52,372 nt of DNA from Sulfuritalea sp. (GCA_021737875.1 JAIPDD010000002.1:1-52372); one strand, 5' to 3'; positions 25,728-34,844 are shown, counted from the stretch's first letter. The notes: generated from the letters alone by a model not told the origin. Program-made: numbers and translations.

Positions 25728-25979
25728 CTAGTGCATTTTGAGCGCACTGTGCGCCCAGTCAATTCCTTGCGCAAGTGCGTATTGTGCCGCGGCATCATGC
25801 GAAGAGAAATTATCGGTAAAGCGCATGACACGGTCGGTAGAAGCACTTCCGCTTCCGCTGGCAATGGACACTTGGGCCAAATAGCAGCCTTCAATGTACA
25901 GACTAGGGCATGCAGCGATGCGGTATTTTCCTATGGTTACGGGGCTTATCGCGGTTTTATTGTTATGTTTATGAATCAT
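25728..25979 (-). CDS. small hypothetical protein (83 aa)
   Basis: Unrecognised 83 aa protein. It has a His/Asn-rich start (MIHKHNNK), a beta-like middle (KYRIAACPSLYIEGCYLAQV, two Cys) and a C-terminal segment HDAAAQYALAQGIDWAHSAL that looks like an amphipathic helix, a pattern seen in small uncharacterised betaproteobacterial proteins. It ends 45 nt upstream of infA on the same strand and could share its transcript. No strong ribosome-binding site precedes ATG 25979. Coding status is likely but not proven. Confidence 0.6.
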   Translation of the reverse strand: MIHKHNNKTAISPVTIGKYRIAACPSLYIEGCYLAQVSIASGSGSASTDRVMRFTDNFSSHDAAAQYALAQGIDWAHSALKMH

Positions 25980-26109
25980 TTAAAAATACAAGGTCACAGG
26001 CCATAGCAGGGGCAACGGTGATCGTAGGGGGAGAAATCCGCGGCCGTGAGAAGGCTTGTTGCGGTTGGCCATCGGGTGGCTTTTTGGGCAGGCCCTCTGC
26101 CGGGGCTGC

Positions 26110-26127
26110 CCGTGTAATGTAACACGG
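26110..26127. promoter_or_regulatory. palindrome upstream of the Lrp-type gene, candidate operator
   Basis: CCGTGT-AATGTA-ACACGG is a perfect 6+6 bp inverted repeat about 60 nt before the regulator ATG. A second hairpin (GCGCTT-N7-AAGCGC) lies around 26156-26174. AsnC/Lrp proteins often bind near their own promoters, so an autoregulatory site is possible. Nothing else of note is seen between 25980 and 26186. Confidence 0.3.
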
Positions 26128-26186
26128 TTATGAAAATAGCGACTTGAACCCATAATGCGCTTATTTCTCAAGCGCTTGCTTCGCCT

Positions 26187-26651
26187 ATGAACCTTGACCG
26201 TTACGATAAAAAAATCCTTGAGATTTTGCAAACCGAGGGGCGCATTCACAACCAAGATTTGGCCGACCGAATTGGTTTGTCGGCGTCTCCTTGTCTGCGC
26301 AGGGTGCGGGCCTTAGAAGAGTCCGGGCTGATCCTGGGCTACCGCGCCATGCTCGATGCCCGCAAACTGGGGCTGACGTTGATGGCCTTAATCCATATCT
26401 CCATGGACGTGCACACCCCAGAGCGCTTTGACCGCTTTGAGGCCGCGGTCGCGGTTTTGCCAGAGGTTTTAGAGTGTTTGCTCATCACCGGCCAAGACGC
26501 AGACTACCAACTTAAGGTGGTTGTCCGCGACATGGACCATTACCAGTTTTTACTGCTGAACAAAATCACACGCATTGAAGGGGTGACGGGTGTGCACTCC
26601 AGCTTTGTACTGCGACGCGTCGTCGACAAAACAACGCTTTTGGTGGCCTAA
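26187..26651 (+). CDS. Lrp/AsnC-family transcriptional regulator
   Basis: A 154 aa regulator. The N-terminal HTH begins LDRYDKKILEILQTEGR and continues NQDLADRIGLSASPCLRRVRALEESG, the classic AsnC/Lrp signature. The C-terminal RAM ligand-binding domain covers about residues 65-150 (LECLLITGQDADYQLKVV). Its effector is probably an amino acid, but which one is unknown. It converges on minE with an 11 nt gap. No amino-acid gene is adjacent, so a global or distant target is likely. Confidence 0.92.
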   Translation: MNLDRYDKKILEILQTEGRIHNQDLADRIGLSASPCLRRVRALEESGLILGYRAMLDARKLGLTLMALIHISMDVHTPERFDRFEAAVAVLPEVLECLLITGQDADYQLKVVVRDMDHYQFLLLNKITRIEGVTGVHSSFVLRRVVDKTTLLVA

Positions 26652-26662
26652 GTCGGCGGCGC

Positions 26663-26923
26663 TTACCGCGCGTCAGGCAACTCAATTTTTACTTCAAGCA
26701 CCTCCAAGTTGCCTTGGCGCTCCATATTGACTTTGATGTCCTTGGGATTGATTTGGATGTACTTGCTGATAACGGCGATTAAGTCGCGCTGCAAATCATG
26801 CATATAGTCCGGCTCTGCCACATTGCGCCCGCTGCGCTCGTGCGCAAGAATGATTTGTAAGCGCTCTTTGGCAACACTGGCGGTCTTTTTTTTCTCGCCC
26901 AACAAAAACGAAAGAAACGACAT
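26663..26923 (-). CDS. minE: cell division topological specificity factor MinE
   Basis: An 86 aa protein that stimulates MinD ATPase and drives Min oscillation, placing the division site at midcell. It has the membrane-targeting N-terminus [14 protein letters not shown], the MinD-binding segment [16 protein letters not shown], and the C-terminal topological domain ([17 protein letters not shown]). ATG 26923 is chosen over an upstream ATG at 26941 that overlaps minD. It is the last gene of minC-minD-minE. Confidence 0.97.
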   Translation of the reverse strand: MSFLSFLLGEKKKTASVAKERLQIILAHERSGRNVAEPDYMHDLQRDLIAVISKYIQINPKDIKVNMERQGNLEVLEVKIELPDAR

Positions 26924-26927
26924 GCTG

Positions 26928-27743
26928 TTATTTCCCACCAAAAATACGCTTTAACAAACCTTGCTTGGGCGCCTCGGTAAAACGCATGGGTTTGTCAACA
27001 CCTAAGAAGCGGTCAATCACATCCTTGTACGCTTCAGATACGTCGCTTCCGGCCATGTGAACGGCAGGCACGCCTTGGTTGGAGGCTTGCAACACCGATT
27101 CACTCTCGGGTATGACACCAATGAGCGGAATGCGCAAGATGTCTTGGATGTCTTCAAGCGAAAGCATTTGTCCTTGGTCTACGCGTGCAGGGTTGTAACG
27201 GGTAATCAACAAATGCTCTTTGATGGGATCCAGACCTTCCACAGCACGTTTGGTTTTGCTTGCGAGCATTCCTAAAATTCGGTCGGAGTCGCGCACAGAA
27301 GAAACCTCCGGGTTGGTGACGACCAAGGCTTCGTCCGCAAAATGCATCGCCATCAGGGCGCCAGTTTCAATTCCCGCGGGGGAGTCGCAGACGATGAATT
27401 CAAAATCCATGGCTGTCAAATCATGGAGTACTTTCTCAACACCTGCTTGGGTCAGCGCATCTTTGTCTCGGGTTTGCGATGCCGCCAAAACATACAAGTT
27501 ATCGCACTGCTTGTCTTTGATCAAAGCCTGGTTTAAGTTGGCTTCGTTTTGAATCACGTTGATCAAGTCATAGACCACACGGCGCTCGCATCCCATAATC
27601 AAATCCAAATTACGCAGGCCCACATCAAAATCAATCACTGCAGTTTTGTGTCCACGCAAGGCCAAACCCGTCGCAAAACTTGCGCTGGTGGTTGTTTTTC
27701 CCACACCACCTTTTCCGGATGTCACCACAATAATTTTTGCCAT
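26928..27743 (-). CDS. minD: septum site-determining ATPase MinD
   Basis: A 271 aa ParA-superfamily ATPase that binds the inner membrane with ATP and recruits MinC. The deviant Walker A is [13 protein letters not shown] near residue 8; the switch regions are [15 protein letters not shown] and CDSPAGIE. The C-terminal amphipathic membrane helix [10 protein letters not shown] is present. The ATG at 27743 follows GGGAG-type sequence. minC ends 41 nt upstream and minE begins 4 nt downstream. Confidence 0.98.
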   Translation of the reverse strand: MAKIIVVTSGKGGVGKTTTSASFATGLALRGHKTAVIDFDVGLRNLDLIMGCERRVVYDLINVIQNEANLNQALIKDKQCDNLYVLAASQTRDKDALTQAGVEKVLHDLTAMDFEFIVCDSPAGIETGALMAMHFADEALVVTNPEVSSVRDSDRILGMLASKTKRAVEGLDPIKEHLLITRYNPARVDQGQMLSLEDIQDILRIPLIGVIPESESVLQASNQGVPAVHMAGSDVSEAYKDVIDRFLGVDKPMRFTEAPKQGLLKRIFGGK

Positions 27744-27784
27744 GGGAGAGAATTCTTTCAGATTAAGGAATTTAGATTTTATGT

Positions 27785-28579
27785 TCAAGCGCTTAAAGCT
27801 TCAATAATCAGTTTTTCTTGACCATCATTGCTTAAGCGCACTTGTGCGGGTTTTCCGAGAACGTCAGGCGCGAGTTCTTTTTCTGTCGTGCGGTACACGC
27901 CTGCAATCGATACCAATTCCGGTTCCATGCACAGTGAAAAAATACGGGCTTGGGTATTGCCGCGCGCGCCCGCCATTGCCTTACCGCGCAGGGGTGCATA
28001 AACATGGATATTTCCATCGGCAATCACTTCTGCGCCGCGGTTGACCATGGCCATCACGACCAGATCACCCCCTCGGGCATAGACTTTTTGTCCTGAGCGC
28101 AAAGGCTTATCGATAACCAAGGCGGGCACCGCTTCTGTTTTGGCCGCTACGGTGTCATTTCCATTCCCTTTGGCTTGTCCCGCGGGCACCTCTGCTATTT
28201 TTTTTGTCGATGCCGGTGGATTTTTATTGTCTGCAGGCGCTTGCGCTAAGCCCCATTTTTTTGCCTGCTCCAAACCGCTTGGCGACAAACCACGGACGGC
28301 AACCGCAAAAAGCCGGCAATTTTTCAATGCGGAAAGCAGCTCGGGCCAATGCGTTTCTTGGTCAGACACGTCCACATGTGAGAAATCCAATACCAGCGGG
28401 TCCTGGTCGAAAAAATCGGGGCTCTCGCTTAAAGGGCCAAACTGGTGAATTAAATCATTGGCCAGCTGAGAAAAACGCGGTGTTTTTACGACCAGCGCAA
28501 CCAAGGAAAGTTGGGCGCTTTTTATGTCAAAAGAAGTGGCTGGTGATCCAGAGTGCGATCCTGTTGGTTGAACGGGCAT
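27785..28579 (-). CDS. minC: septum site-determining protein MinC
   Basis: Division inhibitor of 264 aa that blocks FtsZ polymers when recruited by MinD. The N-terminal domain begins SFDIKSAQLSLVALVVKT. A variable Pro/Ala/Lys-rich linker (about residues 115-155) leads to the C-terminal beta-helix domain (LRSGQKVYARGGDLVV, VNRGAEVIADGNIHVYAPLR, GNTQARIFSLCMEPELVSIAG). ATG 28579 is preferred because it starts just before the domain; ATG 28627 is also possible. The upstream gap holds DnaA-box-like sites. Confidence 0.94.
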   Translation of the reverse strand: MPVQPTGSHSGSPATSFDIKSAQLSLVALVVKTPRFSQLANDLIHQFGPLSESPDFFDQDPLVLDFSHVDVSDQETHWPELLSALKNCRLFAVAVRGLSPSGLEQAKKWGLAQAPADNKNPPASTKKIAEVPAGQAKGNGNDTVAAKTEAVPALVIDKPLRSGQKVYARGGDLVVMAMVNRGAEVIADGNIHVYAPLRGKAMAGARGNTQARIFSLCMEPELVSIAGVYRTTEKELAPDVLGKPAQVRLSNDGQEKLIIEALSA

Positions 28580-28918
28580 GGGCGTTGAAGGATCCAAAAA
28601 GTGGAGGCCAAATCTTACTTGATGCATGGACTGAATCTGAAATCTGCATCGGTTTTATGTTCACTTTCTTTTGACTGTCTACTTCTTATTTCTTTATTTA
28701 AAGATAGTAGTAGTAGATAAGCACGGTTGCTTTGTGTGTATAAAGCAACTTTATCGATTGAAATCAATTGCTTAGCGCATGTATATCCATGTTCAAGGGT
28801 TTGTTTTCGATGTTTCCTAATTGGGGACAAATCTTGAAATAAATTTTTTCTGTGGATAAGTGCGACATTTGCTGCAAACTATCCACACACTTATCCAAGC
28901 CACTGTGAGGGTCAGCCT
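28580..28918. promoter_or_regulatory. A/T-rich divergent minC/nnrU region with DnaA-box-like sites
   Basis: This 339 nt gap has no convincing gene. TGTGGATAA at 28851-28859 is the exact complement of the DnaA box TTATCCACA. CTATCCACA (28879-28887) differs from that box at one base and TTATCCAAG (28891-28899) at two. TGGATAAGTG (28852-28861) and CACTTATCCA (28888-28897) form a perfect 10 bp inverted repeat. An A/T-rich stretch precedes them. A hairpin GTTGCTTT/AAAGCAAC (28726-28733 and 28742-28749) and ATTGA-AA-TCAAT (28757-28768) lie nearer minC. It may hold both divergent promoters and a DnaA-responsive site. Confidence 0.5.
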
Positions 28919-29497
28919 GTGTTTTTATTATGCTTTGGTCTGTTTATTTTTTTAGGTATGCATTCACTTCGCCTCTTTGGTGACACGGTACGCGATCGCT
29001 GGATTGCTCGCGCCGGTGAAAAAGGGTTTAAGTTGCAATACAGCGCTGCGTCCATCGCAGGCTTTGTTTTGGTGATTGTTGGGTTTGGTCTTGCGCGAGA
29101 AACCCCGCAGCTACTTTGGATGCCTTGGGCCCCCTTGCGCCATCTGAGCCTGCTTCTCACCTTGCTGTCATTTGTTTTTTTGGCCGCTGCGTATGTTCCA
29201 GGCAATGCCATCAAAGCCAGGCTTCACCACCCGATGGTTTTGGCAGTCAAAGTGTGGGCATTGGCCCATCTGTTGACCAATGCGAGCGCGGCCCATGTGG
29301 TGTTATTTGGGTCTTTCTTGGTTTGGAGCGTATGGTATTTTCGCGCTGCACGCCAACGCGATACCCGCCTTCAAACGCACTATGCGCCTGGAAACCTGCG
29401 CGCGACTGTGATCACCGTGGCTTTAGCTGCCCTTGCATGGTCTTTGTTTGCGTTGTGGGGGCATGGCTGGTTGATTGGTATTCGCGTACTGGCTTAA
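28919..29497 (+). CDS. NnrU-family membrane protein
   Basis: A 192 aa protein with about five to six transmembrane helices that resembles NnrU (LFIFLGMHSLRLFG at the start, then PWAPLRHLSLLL and KVWALAHLLTNASAAHVVLFG). NnrU is linked to nitrite and nitric oxide reduction in some bacteria, but family members occur widely and the biochemical role is unknown; no denitrification gene is nearby. GTG 28919 follows GAGG at 28907-28910. It converges on a DUF2788 gene with a 4 nt gap. Confidence 0.85.
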   Translation: MFLLCFGLFIFLGMHSLRLFGDTVRDRWIARAGEKGFKLQYSAASIAGFVLVIVGFGLARETPQLLWMPWAPLRHLSLLLTLLSFVFLAAAYVPGNAIKARLHHPMVLAVKVWALAHLLTNASAAHVVLFGSFLVWSVWYFRAARQRDTRLQTHYAPGNLRATVITVALAALAWSLFALWGHGWLIGIRVLA

Positions 29498-29501
29498 ACC
29501 G

Positions 29502-29711
29502 TCAGATATGCATCACCCATTGAATGGCCATCTTGGCGACAAAACCTACCATGCCAAAGGCCAAACCTAAAAATAAAACGAAGGTACCAAACTTGCCGGC
29601 CTTGGCTTCCCATGCCAAGTGGCCAATGATGAACAGCATATAAAGCATGAATGCGCCGACCCCAAAGGTCAGGCCAAAGCTGGCAATGTCTGCCTCTGTG
29701 TAACCGAACAT
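29502..29711 (-). CDS. DUF2788-type small membrane protein
   Basis: A 69 aa protein with two predicted helices: FGLTFGVGAFMLYMLFIIGH and FVLFLGLAFGMVGFVAKMAI. The start MFGYTEADI and overall layout match the DUF2788 family of small proteobacterial proteins with no known function. Its ATG overlaps the stop of the upstream DUF2189 gene by 1 nt (TAATG), so the two are translated from one message. Confidence 0.85.
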   Translation of the reverse strand: MFGYTEADIASFGLTFGVGAFMLYMLFIIGHLAWEAKAGKFGTFVLFLGLAFGMVGFVAKMAIQWVMHI

Positions 29712-30523
29712 TATTTTTCTGTGCGCGAAGGCAGGTCGCTGACATCAATCAATTCGCGGTACGCGTGCCAACTGGCGTGGCCGAGCATGGGAACAACCCA
29801 CACCAAACCCAACAAGAGGGAGCCCAGCCCAAGCAAGGTAAACCCCATAATCAGGCCTGCCCATACGGCCATGGGCACCGGGTTTTTGATGACCACGGCC
29901 CAGCTAATGAGTACCGCTTGCAACAAAGAAACGCGGCGGTCTAACAGCAAAGGCATGGTTACTACGCTCGAAGCAAACATGGGCGCGGCTAACACGCCAC
30001 CCAAGGCCAGCCACCCTTCGAACAGCCAACCCGAATGCGCAAGCACCACGTGGTGCAAAAAATCAACTGGGCTTTCAATCGGAAAGGGCGATAACAGGGT
30101 TATCAAAGCGGCGGAGGTCAGCACCCACCCTGTTGCAGCAAGCGACAAGAGCGCACCAAACTGCACCATGCACCAATAGTCATTGCCCCATTTGTTGAAG
30201 TGGCTGTTTTGCCAATTGAGCCACGTCTTTAAGATCACCCGAAAACCAATGGCATCGTCGCGTTCTAAGGCGCGGCTTAGTGCGTACAAGCTCGTTGCCA
30301 GTACCGGCGCAATGACCAAAAACCCAGACAAGGCGCCTGCGAGCAACCAAAAGCGGTTGTGCGCAACGGTGACGATCACCCCCCCTGCAAGCGTCAGTGC
30401 TATGCCATGCGCCAAACTAAGCCAGCGCAAGCGTGAAATATCTTTCCAAGCCAAGGACAGCCATTCCAGTGGCTTGAGAACGCCAACTGTGCGAACCATG
30501 GTTATTGCGTCAAACTTTTGCAT
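29711..30523 (-). CDS. DUF2189-type integral membrane protein
   Basis: A 270 aa protein with about six hydrophobic helices. Recognisable features include the WLSLAWKDISRLRWLSLAHG amphipathic lead-in, LVIAPVLATSLYALSRALER, and a C-terminal GLVWVVPMLGHASWHAYREL. This pattern matches the DUF2189 family, function unknown. ATG 30523 is preferred; the frame is open to 30553. It is translationally coupled to the DUF2788 gene and divergent from the glutaredoxin-like gene. Confidence 0.8.
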   Translation of the reverse strand: MQKFDAITMVRTVGVLKPLEWLSLAWKDISRLRWLSLAHGIALTLAGGVIVTVAHNRFWLLAGALSGFLVIAPVLATSLYALSRALERDDAIGFRVILKTWLNWQNSHFNKWGNDYWCMVQFGALLSLAATGWVLTSAALITLLSPFPIESPVDFLHHVVLAHSGWLFEGWLALGGVLAAPMFASSVVTMPLLLDRRVSLLQAVLISWAVVIKNPVPMAVWAGLIMGFTLLGLGSLLLGLVWVVPMLGHASWHAYRELIDVSDLPSRTEK

Positions 30524-30589
30524 GCAGCCAGTGTAAGGACAAACCGTGGGCACACTGATAATGCTTGTTTTAAAACGCAGGAGTCCGAC

Positions 30590-30955
30590 GTGCCCCGTCC
30601 TATATTGTTAGAGAGCCAAATCCATCCCGCCATTCGTCATGCGGTTGAAAGCCACCACCACGACATCGTGCAAGAAGTTCAAGCTGCTATTGCAGCCCAC
30701 GCCGTGGTGGTGGTTGGTATGGCCCTGAACCCGATGCCAAAGCGTGCACGCAAGGCGCTGGACGCGGCGGGTGTGGCGCATACCTATTTGGAGTTTGGCA
30801 GCTACTTCAACACCTGGCGCAAACGCAACGCACTGAAAATGTGGACCGGCTGGCCCACATTTCCCATGGTTTTTGTGAAAGGCAGCCTGGTTGGGGGCGC
30901 CGAAGACCTGGCGACGCTGATCCAATCGGGCGCGCTCAAAAAACTATTGGCTTAG
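30590..30955 (+). CDS. glutaredoxin-fold protein lacking catalytic cysteines
   Basis: A 121 aa protein with a glutaredoxin-like C-terminal half: VVVVGMALNPMPKRARKALD, then GVAHTYLEFGSY, GWPTFPMVFVKGSLVGGAEDL. The TFP cis-proline loop and the GG motif for glutathione binding are kept. The position of the CPYC or CGFS active site reads LNPMPK, and the whole protein has no cysteine, so it cannot be a normal thiol-disulfide oxidoreductase. GTG 30590 follows CAGGAG at 30578-30583. It overlaps the 3' end of the Spy-like gene by 4 nt. Confidence 0.82.
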   Translation: MPRPILLESQIHPAIRHAVESHHHDIVQEVQAAIAAHAVVVVGMALNPMPKRARKALDAAGVAHTYLEFGSYFNTWRKRNALKMWTGWPTFPMVFVKGSLVGGAEDLATLIQSGALKKLLA

Positions 30956-31446
30956 CTTTTCATTCTTTGGTGGTCCCCACCCCGGCTTCCCATGCGGGAG
31001 TGCTCGGCATCTAAGACCTTTTTTTGGTCTGCATTCAAGGTGCTGTAAAGCGCTTTTACCGCTTCATCGCGTTGGCCCATTTGAACGAGCATTTTTTCGT
31101 GGTGTTGCGCTCGCAGTTGTTTCATTTTGTCGATGCGTTCGGGTGTTGTCAGTTTGTCGAGTTCCGCACGGTTGGGCCATGCCGCGTTGGGTTGTGTTGG
31201 TGGCTGCATAGCTGCTGCGAAGGTGGTCCAAGCGCCTTCTTGCGAAGCGGTAATATGAAGTTTGTTTTTAAGCGTGCTTAAGTGCCGTTGGGCTCTTTCT
31301 GTCATTTTTGCGGAGTCGCCTTGGTGCATGCCGCCCATGTGCATCATCTCAGGGTGGTCGGCTTTAGGCCCCATTTGTGCGAATGCACCAAACCCCACTG
31401 TCCCCAAAGCAGCTGCAAACAAGACATATTTATAAACGCGTTTCAT
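30952..31446 (-). CDS. Spy/CpxP-like periplasmic LTxxQ-motif protein
   Basis: A 164 aa exported protein. A signal peptide (MKRVYKYVLFAAALGTVGFG, cleavage likely after AFA) leads to a Met/His-rich segment (PEMMHMGGMHQGD) that may bind metal. The helical body then carries two degenerate LTxxQ-type motifs (ITASQE and LNADQK). Family members are periplasmic chaperones or sensors of envelope stress. AGAGGAA precedes ATG 31446. A copper ATPase gene lies 1.1 kb away on the other strand, but a link is only suggestive. Confidence 0.85.
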   Translation of the reverse strand: MKRVYKYVLFAAALGTVGFGAFAQMGPKADHPEMMHMGGMHQGDSAKMTERAQRHLSTLKNKLHITASQEGAWTTFAAAMQPPTQPNAAWPNRAELDKLTTPERIDKMKQLRAQHHEKMLVQMGQRDEAVKALYSTLNADQKKVLDAEHSRMGSRGGDHQRMKS

Positions 31447-31598
31447 GGTGATTCCTCTGTAGGTTCTTTGATGCGGACATCGCATCGCAGTGGGTTGGAG
31501 TGTGCTGTGATGCTGTGTCTGGAATGTGGTCTTCAATGAAGCATGGGTAAAGTTTCAAAAAATTTTGTACAAAGTTTTTATTCAATAGAAAGTGCGAT

Positions 31599-32525
31599 GT
31601 GTTCAAAAATGCAATGGTTTATCGGTTGGTCTCGCCTTGGACGATGGACCGGGCGGCGTTAGAAAAAGCCTTAGCGCCCCATCGGTTTAGCGAGTGTGGC
31701 GCGTCGCAAGAAAAGTCGGTGGGTTGGACCGAGCCCCGTGGTCCAAGCCATGGTGATTTGGTGGAGCTTGTCGCCGGGCAATGGATGCTGAAGTTGGCGA
31801 TCGAAGTCAAGACGGTTCCGGGTTCGGTGATCAAACGCAAAGTGCAAAGCGAGGTTGATCACATAGAGACTACAACGGGGCGCAAGCCAGGAAAAAAAGA
31901 GCGTCGAACGCTTGCCGATGACGCCCGCTTGTCTTTGCTGCCTGTGGCCTTTAGCAAGCAAAGCAGCGTCACAGTGTGGATCAACCCCAAAGACCAGTGC
32001 ATGGTTTTGGATGCTGGCAGCCAAGCCAAGGCCGACGAAGTTTTAACGGGTTTGGTCAAGGCTCTTGAAGGGTTCGCAGTGACCTTGGTGCATACGCAGA
32101 CATCGCCCGCAGTGGCGATGGCCCATTGGCTTGGCAGCAAAGAAGCGCCCGTGGGTTTTAGTGTGGACAGAGAGTGTGAACTCAAAGCCCCTGATGCATC
32201 CAAAGCCATCGTGCGCTATACCCGCCACGCCCTGGATACCGATGAAGTGACACAACACATCGCTGCGGGCAAGGTTCCTACCCGCTTGGCCTTGACGTGG
32301 AATGACCGCATCTCCTTTGTGTTGACTGAAGCCCTGACGCTGAAAAAATTGGTTTTTTTAGATGCGGTTTTAGAAGAGAGCCCGCTCGCTGCGGGCGACG
32401 CCTCGGATGACCACTTTGATGCCGATGTGGCGATCGCAACGGGCGAGTTGGCGCGCATGCTTCCCGCATTGATCGAGGCATTGGGAGGCGAAGTGACCCC
32501 AGGTTCCTTGCCCTTGGCTGCATAA
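31599..32525 (+). CDS. rdgC: recombination-associated protein RdgC
   Basis: A 308 aa ring-forming DNA-binding protein that modulates RecA access to DNA. The start FKNAMVYRL, the SVGWTEPRG segment, VKTVPGSVIKRKV, GRKPGKKERR and the DDHFDADVAIATGELARMLPALIEALGG C-terminal region (given here only as the landmark near residues 270-297) fit RdgC throughout. GTG 31599 gives the full N-terminus; ATG 31614 is a shorter alternative. copA follows after 18 nt. Confidence 0.95.
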   Translation: MFKNAMVYRLVSPWTMDRAALEKALAPHRFSECGASQEKSVGWTEPRGPSHGDLVELVAGQWMLKLAIEVKTVPGSVIKRKVQSEVDHIETTTGRKPGKKERRTLADDARLSLLPVAFSKQSSVTVWINPKDQCMVLDAGSQAKADEVLTGLVKALEGFAVTLVHTQTSPAVAMAHWLGSKEAPVGFSVDRECELKAPDASKAIVRYTRHALDTDEVTQHIAAGKVPTRLALTWNDRISFVLTEALTLKKLVFLDAVLEESPLAAGDASDDHFDADVAIATGELARMLPALIEALGGEVTPGSLPLAA

Positions 32526-32543
32526 GTGGGGTAAGGTGTTGCG

Positions 32544-34844
32544 ATGAATTCTCTGAATAACCCGGTGCCATCCTCTTTGGACATCGGCATTGGGGGAATG
32601 ACATGCGCCTCGTGTGTCGGGCGTGTAGAAAAAGCATTGATGCGGGTTGCTGGCGTCCAAGAAGCCAGTGTGAATTTGGCGACCGAGTCCGCCCGGATTC
32701 ACTGGCTTGACGGTGCGCAGCCGCGCCCGCAGATGGAGGCCTTGTTGCGCCGAGCCGTGCGCAATGCGGGCTATGAACCGCGCGAGCCAGAGGCCGCGAT
32801 GGATGCCAAGCCTCCTTCTTTGTGGGCGGGATTTGGGCCTGTTGCATGGGGCCTTGCACTTTCCATGCCTTTGGTCGTTCCCATGGTGGCTGAGGTATGG
32901 GGCAGGCATTGGATGTTGGCACCGGTGTGGCAGTTTTTATTGGCAACGCCCGTGCAATTTGTTTTGGGTTGGCGCTTTTATGTGGCCGCTTGGCATGCCG
33001 TAAAAAACCGCGCCGGAAATATGGACCTGTTGGTGGCATTGGGAACCAGCGCGGGTTGGGCTTTGTCGGTGGGCTTGTGGTGGAGTGCAGCGCCTGGGGC
33101 GATGGTGCATTTGTATTTTGAGAGCTCGGCGGTGGTCATCACCTTGGTGCTCTTGGGCAAATGGTTAGAAGCCCGGGCCAAGCGACAAACCACGTCTGCA
33201 ATCCGCGCCTTGCACGCGCTGCGACCCGAGCGCGCGCATGTGGTGGGGGCACAGGGGGAGTTTGATGTGCCGATCGCCGAAGTGCTCGTCGGAGACGTGG
33301 TGGCTGTGAAGGCGGGTGAGCGGTTCTCGGTCGATGGCGTTGTGTGTGAAGGTCAGACCCAGGTCGATGAATCTATGTTGACAGGCGAATCGCTGCCCGT
33401 GAGCAAAGCGCTTGGCGAGCGTGTGACGGGCGGCGCTATCAACGGCGAAGGCCGTGTCTTGGTGCGCGTAGACGCCGTTGGGGCGCAAACCATGCTTTCC
33501 CAGATGATTCGTTGGGTCGAAGATGCGCAGGCCGCAAAAGCCCCGATTCAACGTTTGGTAGACCAGGTCAGTGCGGTTTTTGTTCCGGTGGTGTTGGTGA
33601 TCGCCCTAGGGACGCTGCTGGCGTGGTGGCTTAGCGGCTCTGCTTTTGAGGTGGCATTGATTCATGCGGTGGCGGTGCTCGTGATTGCTTGCCCGTGTGC
33701 TTTGGGATTAGCAACCCCTGTGGCCATCATGGCCGGAACCGGCGTGGCGGCAAAGCACGGAATTTTGATCAAGGACGCGCAAGCCTTGGAGTTGGCGCAC
33801 CAAGTCTCTGTGGTGGCTTTTGATAAAACGGGCACCTTGACCCTTGGCAAGCCCCAGCTGATTGCTCTGAAGGCTTTGAGCACCCTCCATGGCGACCGTT
33901 CTGCGCTTATCGATCTCGCGCTATTGCCAGTGTGTGCCGCCTTGCAAAGTGGCAGTGCGCATCCCTTGGCACTGGCGGTGGTGGCCCATGCCAAAGAACA
34001 GGGCGTGGCATGGTCTGCGCCTGTGAATGTGCGCGCCGTTGCGGGCCGTGGAACCTTGGGTGAAGTAGATGACCAACCATTTGCACTGGGAAGCCTGCCT
34101 TGGATGCAAACACTGGATGCGCAGTGCCCCACACCTGCAGCGTTTGAGGCGCAAGCCCACGCCTTGGAGAACGAGGGCGCCAGCGTGTCGGCCTTGGCAC
34201 AACAGGTCTCTGGACAATGGCAGCTGCTTGGCCTGATGGCCTTTGCCGATGAACCCAAGCCAGGCGCAAAAGAGGCCATCGCGGAACTGCGCGCCCAAGG
34301 GATTCGTACCGTCATGGTTTCTGGTGACAACTGGGGCGCCGCCCGCGCCATGGCAAGCCGCTTGGGGTTAAACGCTGCGCCTGACAGCTTGGACGTCATT
34401 GCCGAGGTCTTGCCTGCGGACAAGGCAGCGCGTGTGCTGGCTTTGAAGTCTGGCCTACACGGTGCGCGTTTGACGGTGGCGATGGTGGGCGATGGTGTCA
34501 ATGATGCCCCTGCGTTGGCCGCAGCCGATGTGGGCATGGCCATGGCCAACGTCGGGGGTGCGAGTGCGGATGTTGCCATGCAGGCGGCGGGGATGACCTT
34601 GATGCGGGGCGACCCGCGGCTGGTGTCGGCGGCGCTGGATATCTCGCGCAGAACCGTTGCCAAAATTCGGCAAAATTTATTTTGGACCTTTGTCTATAAC
34701 GCCGCAGGCATTCCTCTGGCGGCTTTGGGTTATCTCAACCCTGTGTTGGCCGGCAGCGCCATGGCGCTGAGTTCACTCAGTGTGATGGCGAACGCCTTGT
34801 TGTTAAAACGCTGGAAGCGTTCGCAGCCGTTGCCAAGCCCATGA
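32544..34844 (+). CDS. copA: copper-translocating P1B-type ATPase CopA
   Basis: A 766 aa heavy-metal ATPase that exports Cu(I) from the cytoplasm. One N-terminal HMA domain has GMTCASC with C21 and C24. The transmembrane ion site is C383-P384-C385 ([10 protein letters not shown]). The phosphorylation site is D427 in DKTGTLT, TGES is the actuator motif, and GDGVND (D650, D654) is the hinge. There is only one HMA domain and no CueR-type regulator or copZ gene next to it. The stop overlaps the following MFS gene (ATGA). Confidence 0.95.
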   Translation: MNSLNNPVPSSLDIGIGGMTCASCVGRVEKALMRVAGVQEASVNLATESARIHWLDGAQPRPQMEALLRRAVRNAGYEPREPEAAMDAKPPSLWAGFGPVAWGLALSMPLVVPMVAEVWGRHWMLAPVWQFLLATPVQFVLGWRFYVAAWHAVKNRAGNMDLLVALGTSAGWALSVGLWWSAAPGAMVHLYFESSAVVITLVLLGKWLEARAKRQTTSAIRALHALRPERAHVVGAQGEFDVPIAEVLVGDVVAVKAGERFSVDGVVCEGQTQVDESMLTGESLPVSKALGERVTGGAINGEGRVLVRVDAVGAQTMLSQMIRWVEDAQAAKAPIQRLVDQVSAVFVPVVLVIALGTLLAWWLSGSAFEVALIHAVAVLVIACPCALGLATPVAIMAGTGVAAKHGILIKDAQALELAHQVSVVAFDKTGTLTLGKPQLIALKALSTLHGDRSALIDLALLPVCAALQSGSAHPLALAVVAHAKEQGVAWSAPVNVRAVAGRGTLGEVDDQPFALGSLPWMQTLDAQCPTPAAFEAQAHALENEGASVSALAQQVSGQWQLLGLMAFADEPKPGAKEAIAELRAQGIRTVMVSGDNWGAARAMASRLGLNAAPDSLDVIAEVLPADKAARVLALKSGLHGARLTVAMVGDGVNDAPALAAADVGMAMANVGGASADVAMQAAGMTLMRGDPRLVSAALDISRRTVAKIRQNLFWTFVYNAAGIPLAALGYLNPVLAGSAMALSSLSVMANALLLKRWKRSQPLPSP

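Noticed and set aside
28615-28830. A 71 aa minus-strand reading frame upstream of minC
   Set aside because: It overlaps the minC 5' region, has no recognisable pattern, and covers the hairpins and A/T-rich regulatory DNA.
28851-28899. Replication origin (oriC) at the DnaA-box cluster
   Set aside because: There are only three boxes, two imperfect, and no dnaA, dnaN, rpmH or rnpA nearby. A regulatory cluster is the safer reading.
28919-29497. Denitrification island marked by NnrU
   Set aside because: No nitrite, nitric oxide or nitrous oxide reductase gene is near; the family is widespread outside denitrifiers.
33662-34663. A 333 aa antisense frame inside copA
   Set aside because: Its Ala/Ser/Pro-rich translation mirrors copA codons; all ATPase motifs are on the plus strand.
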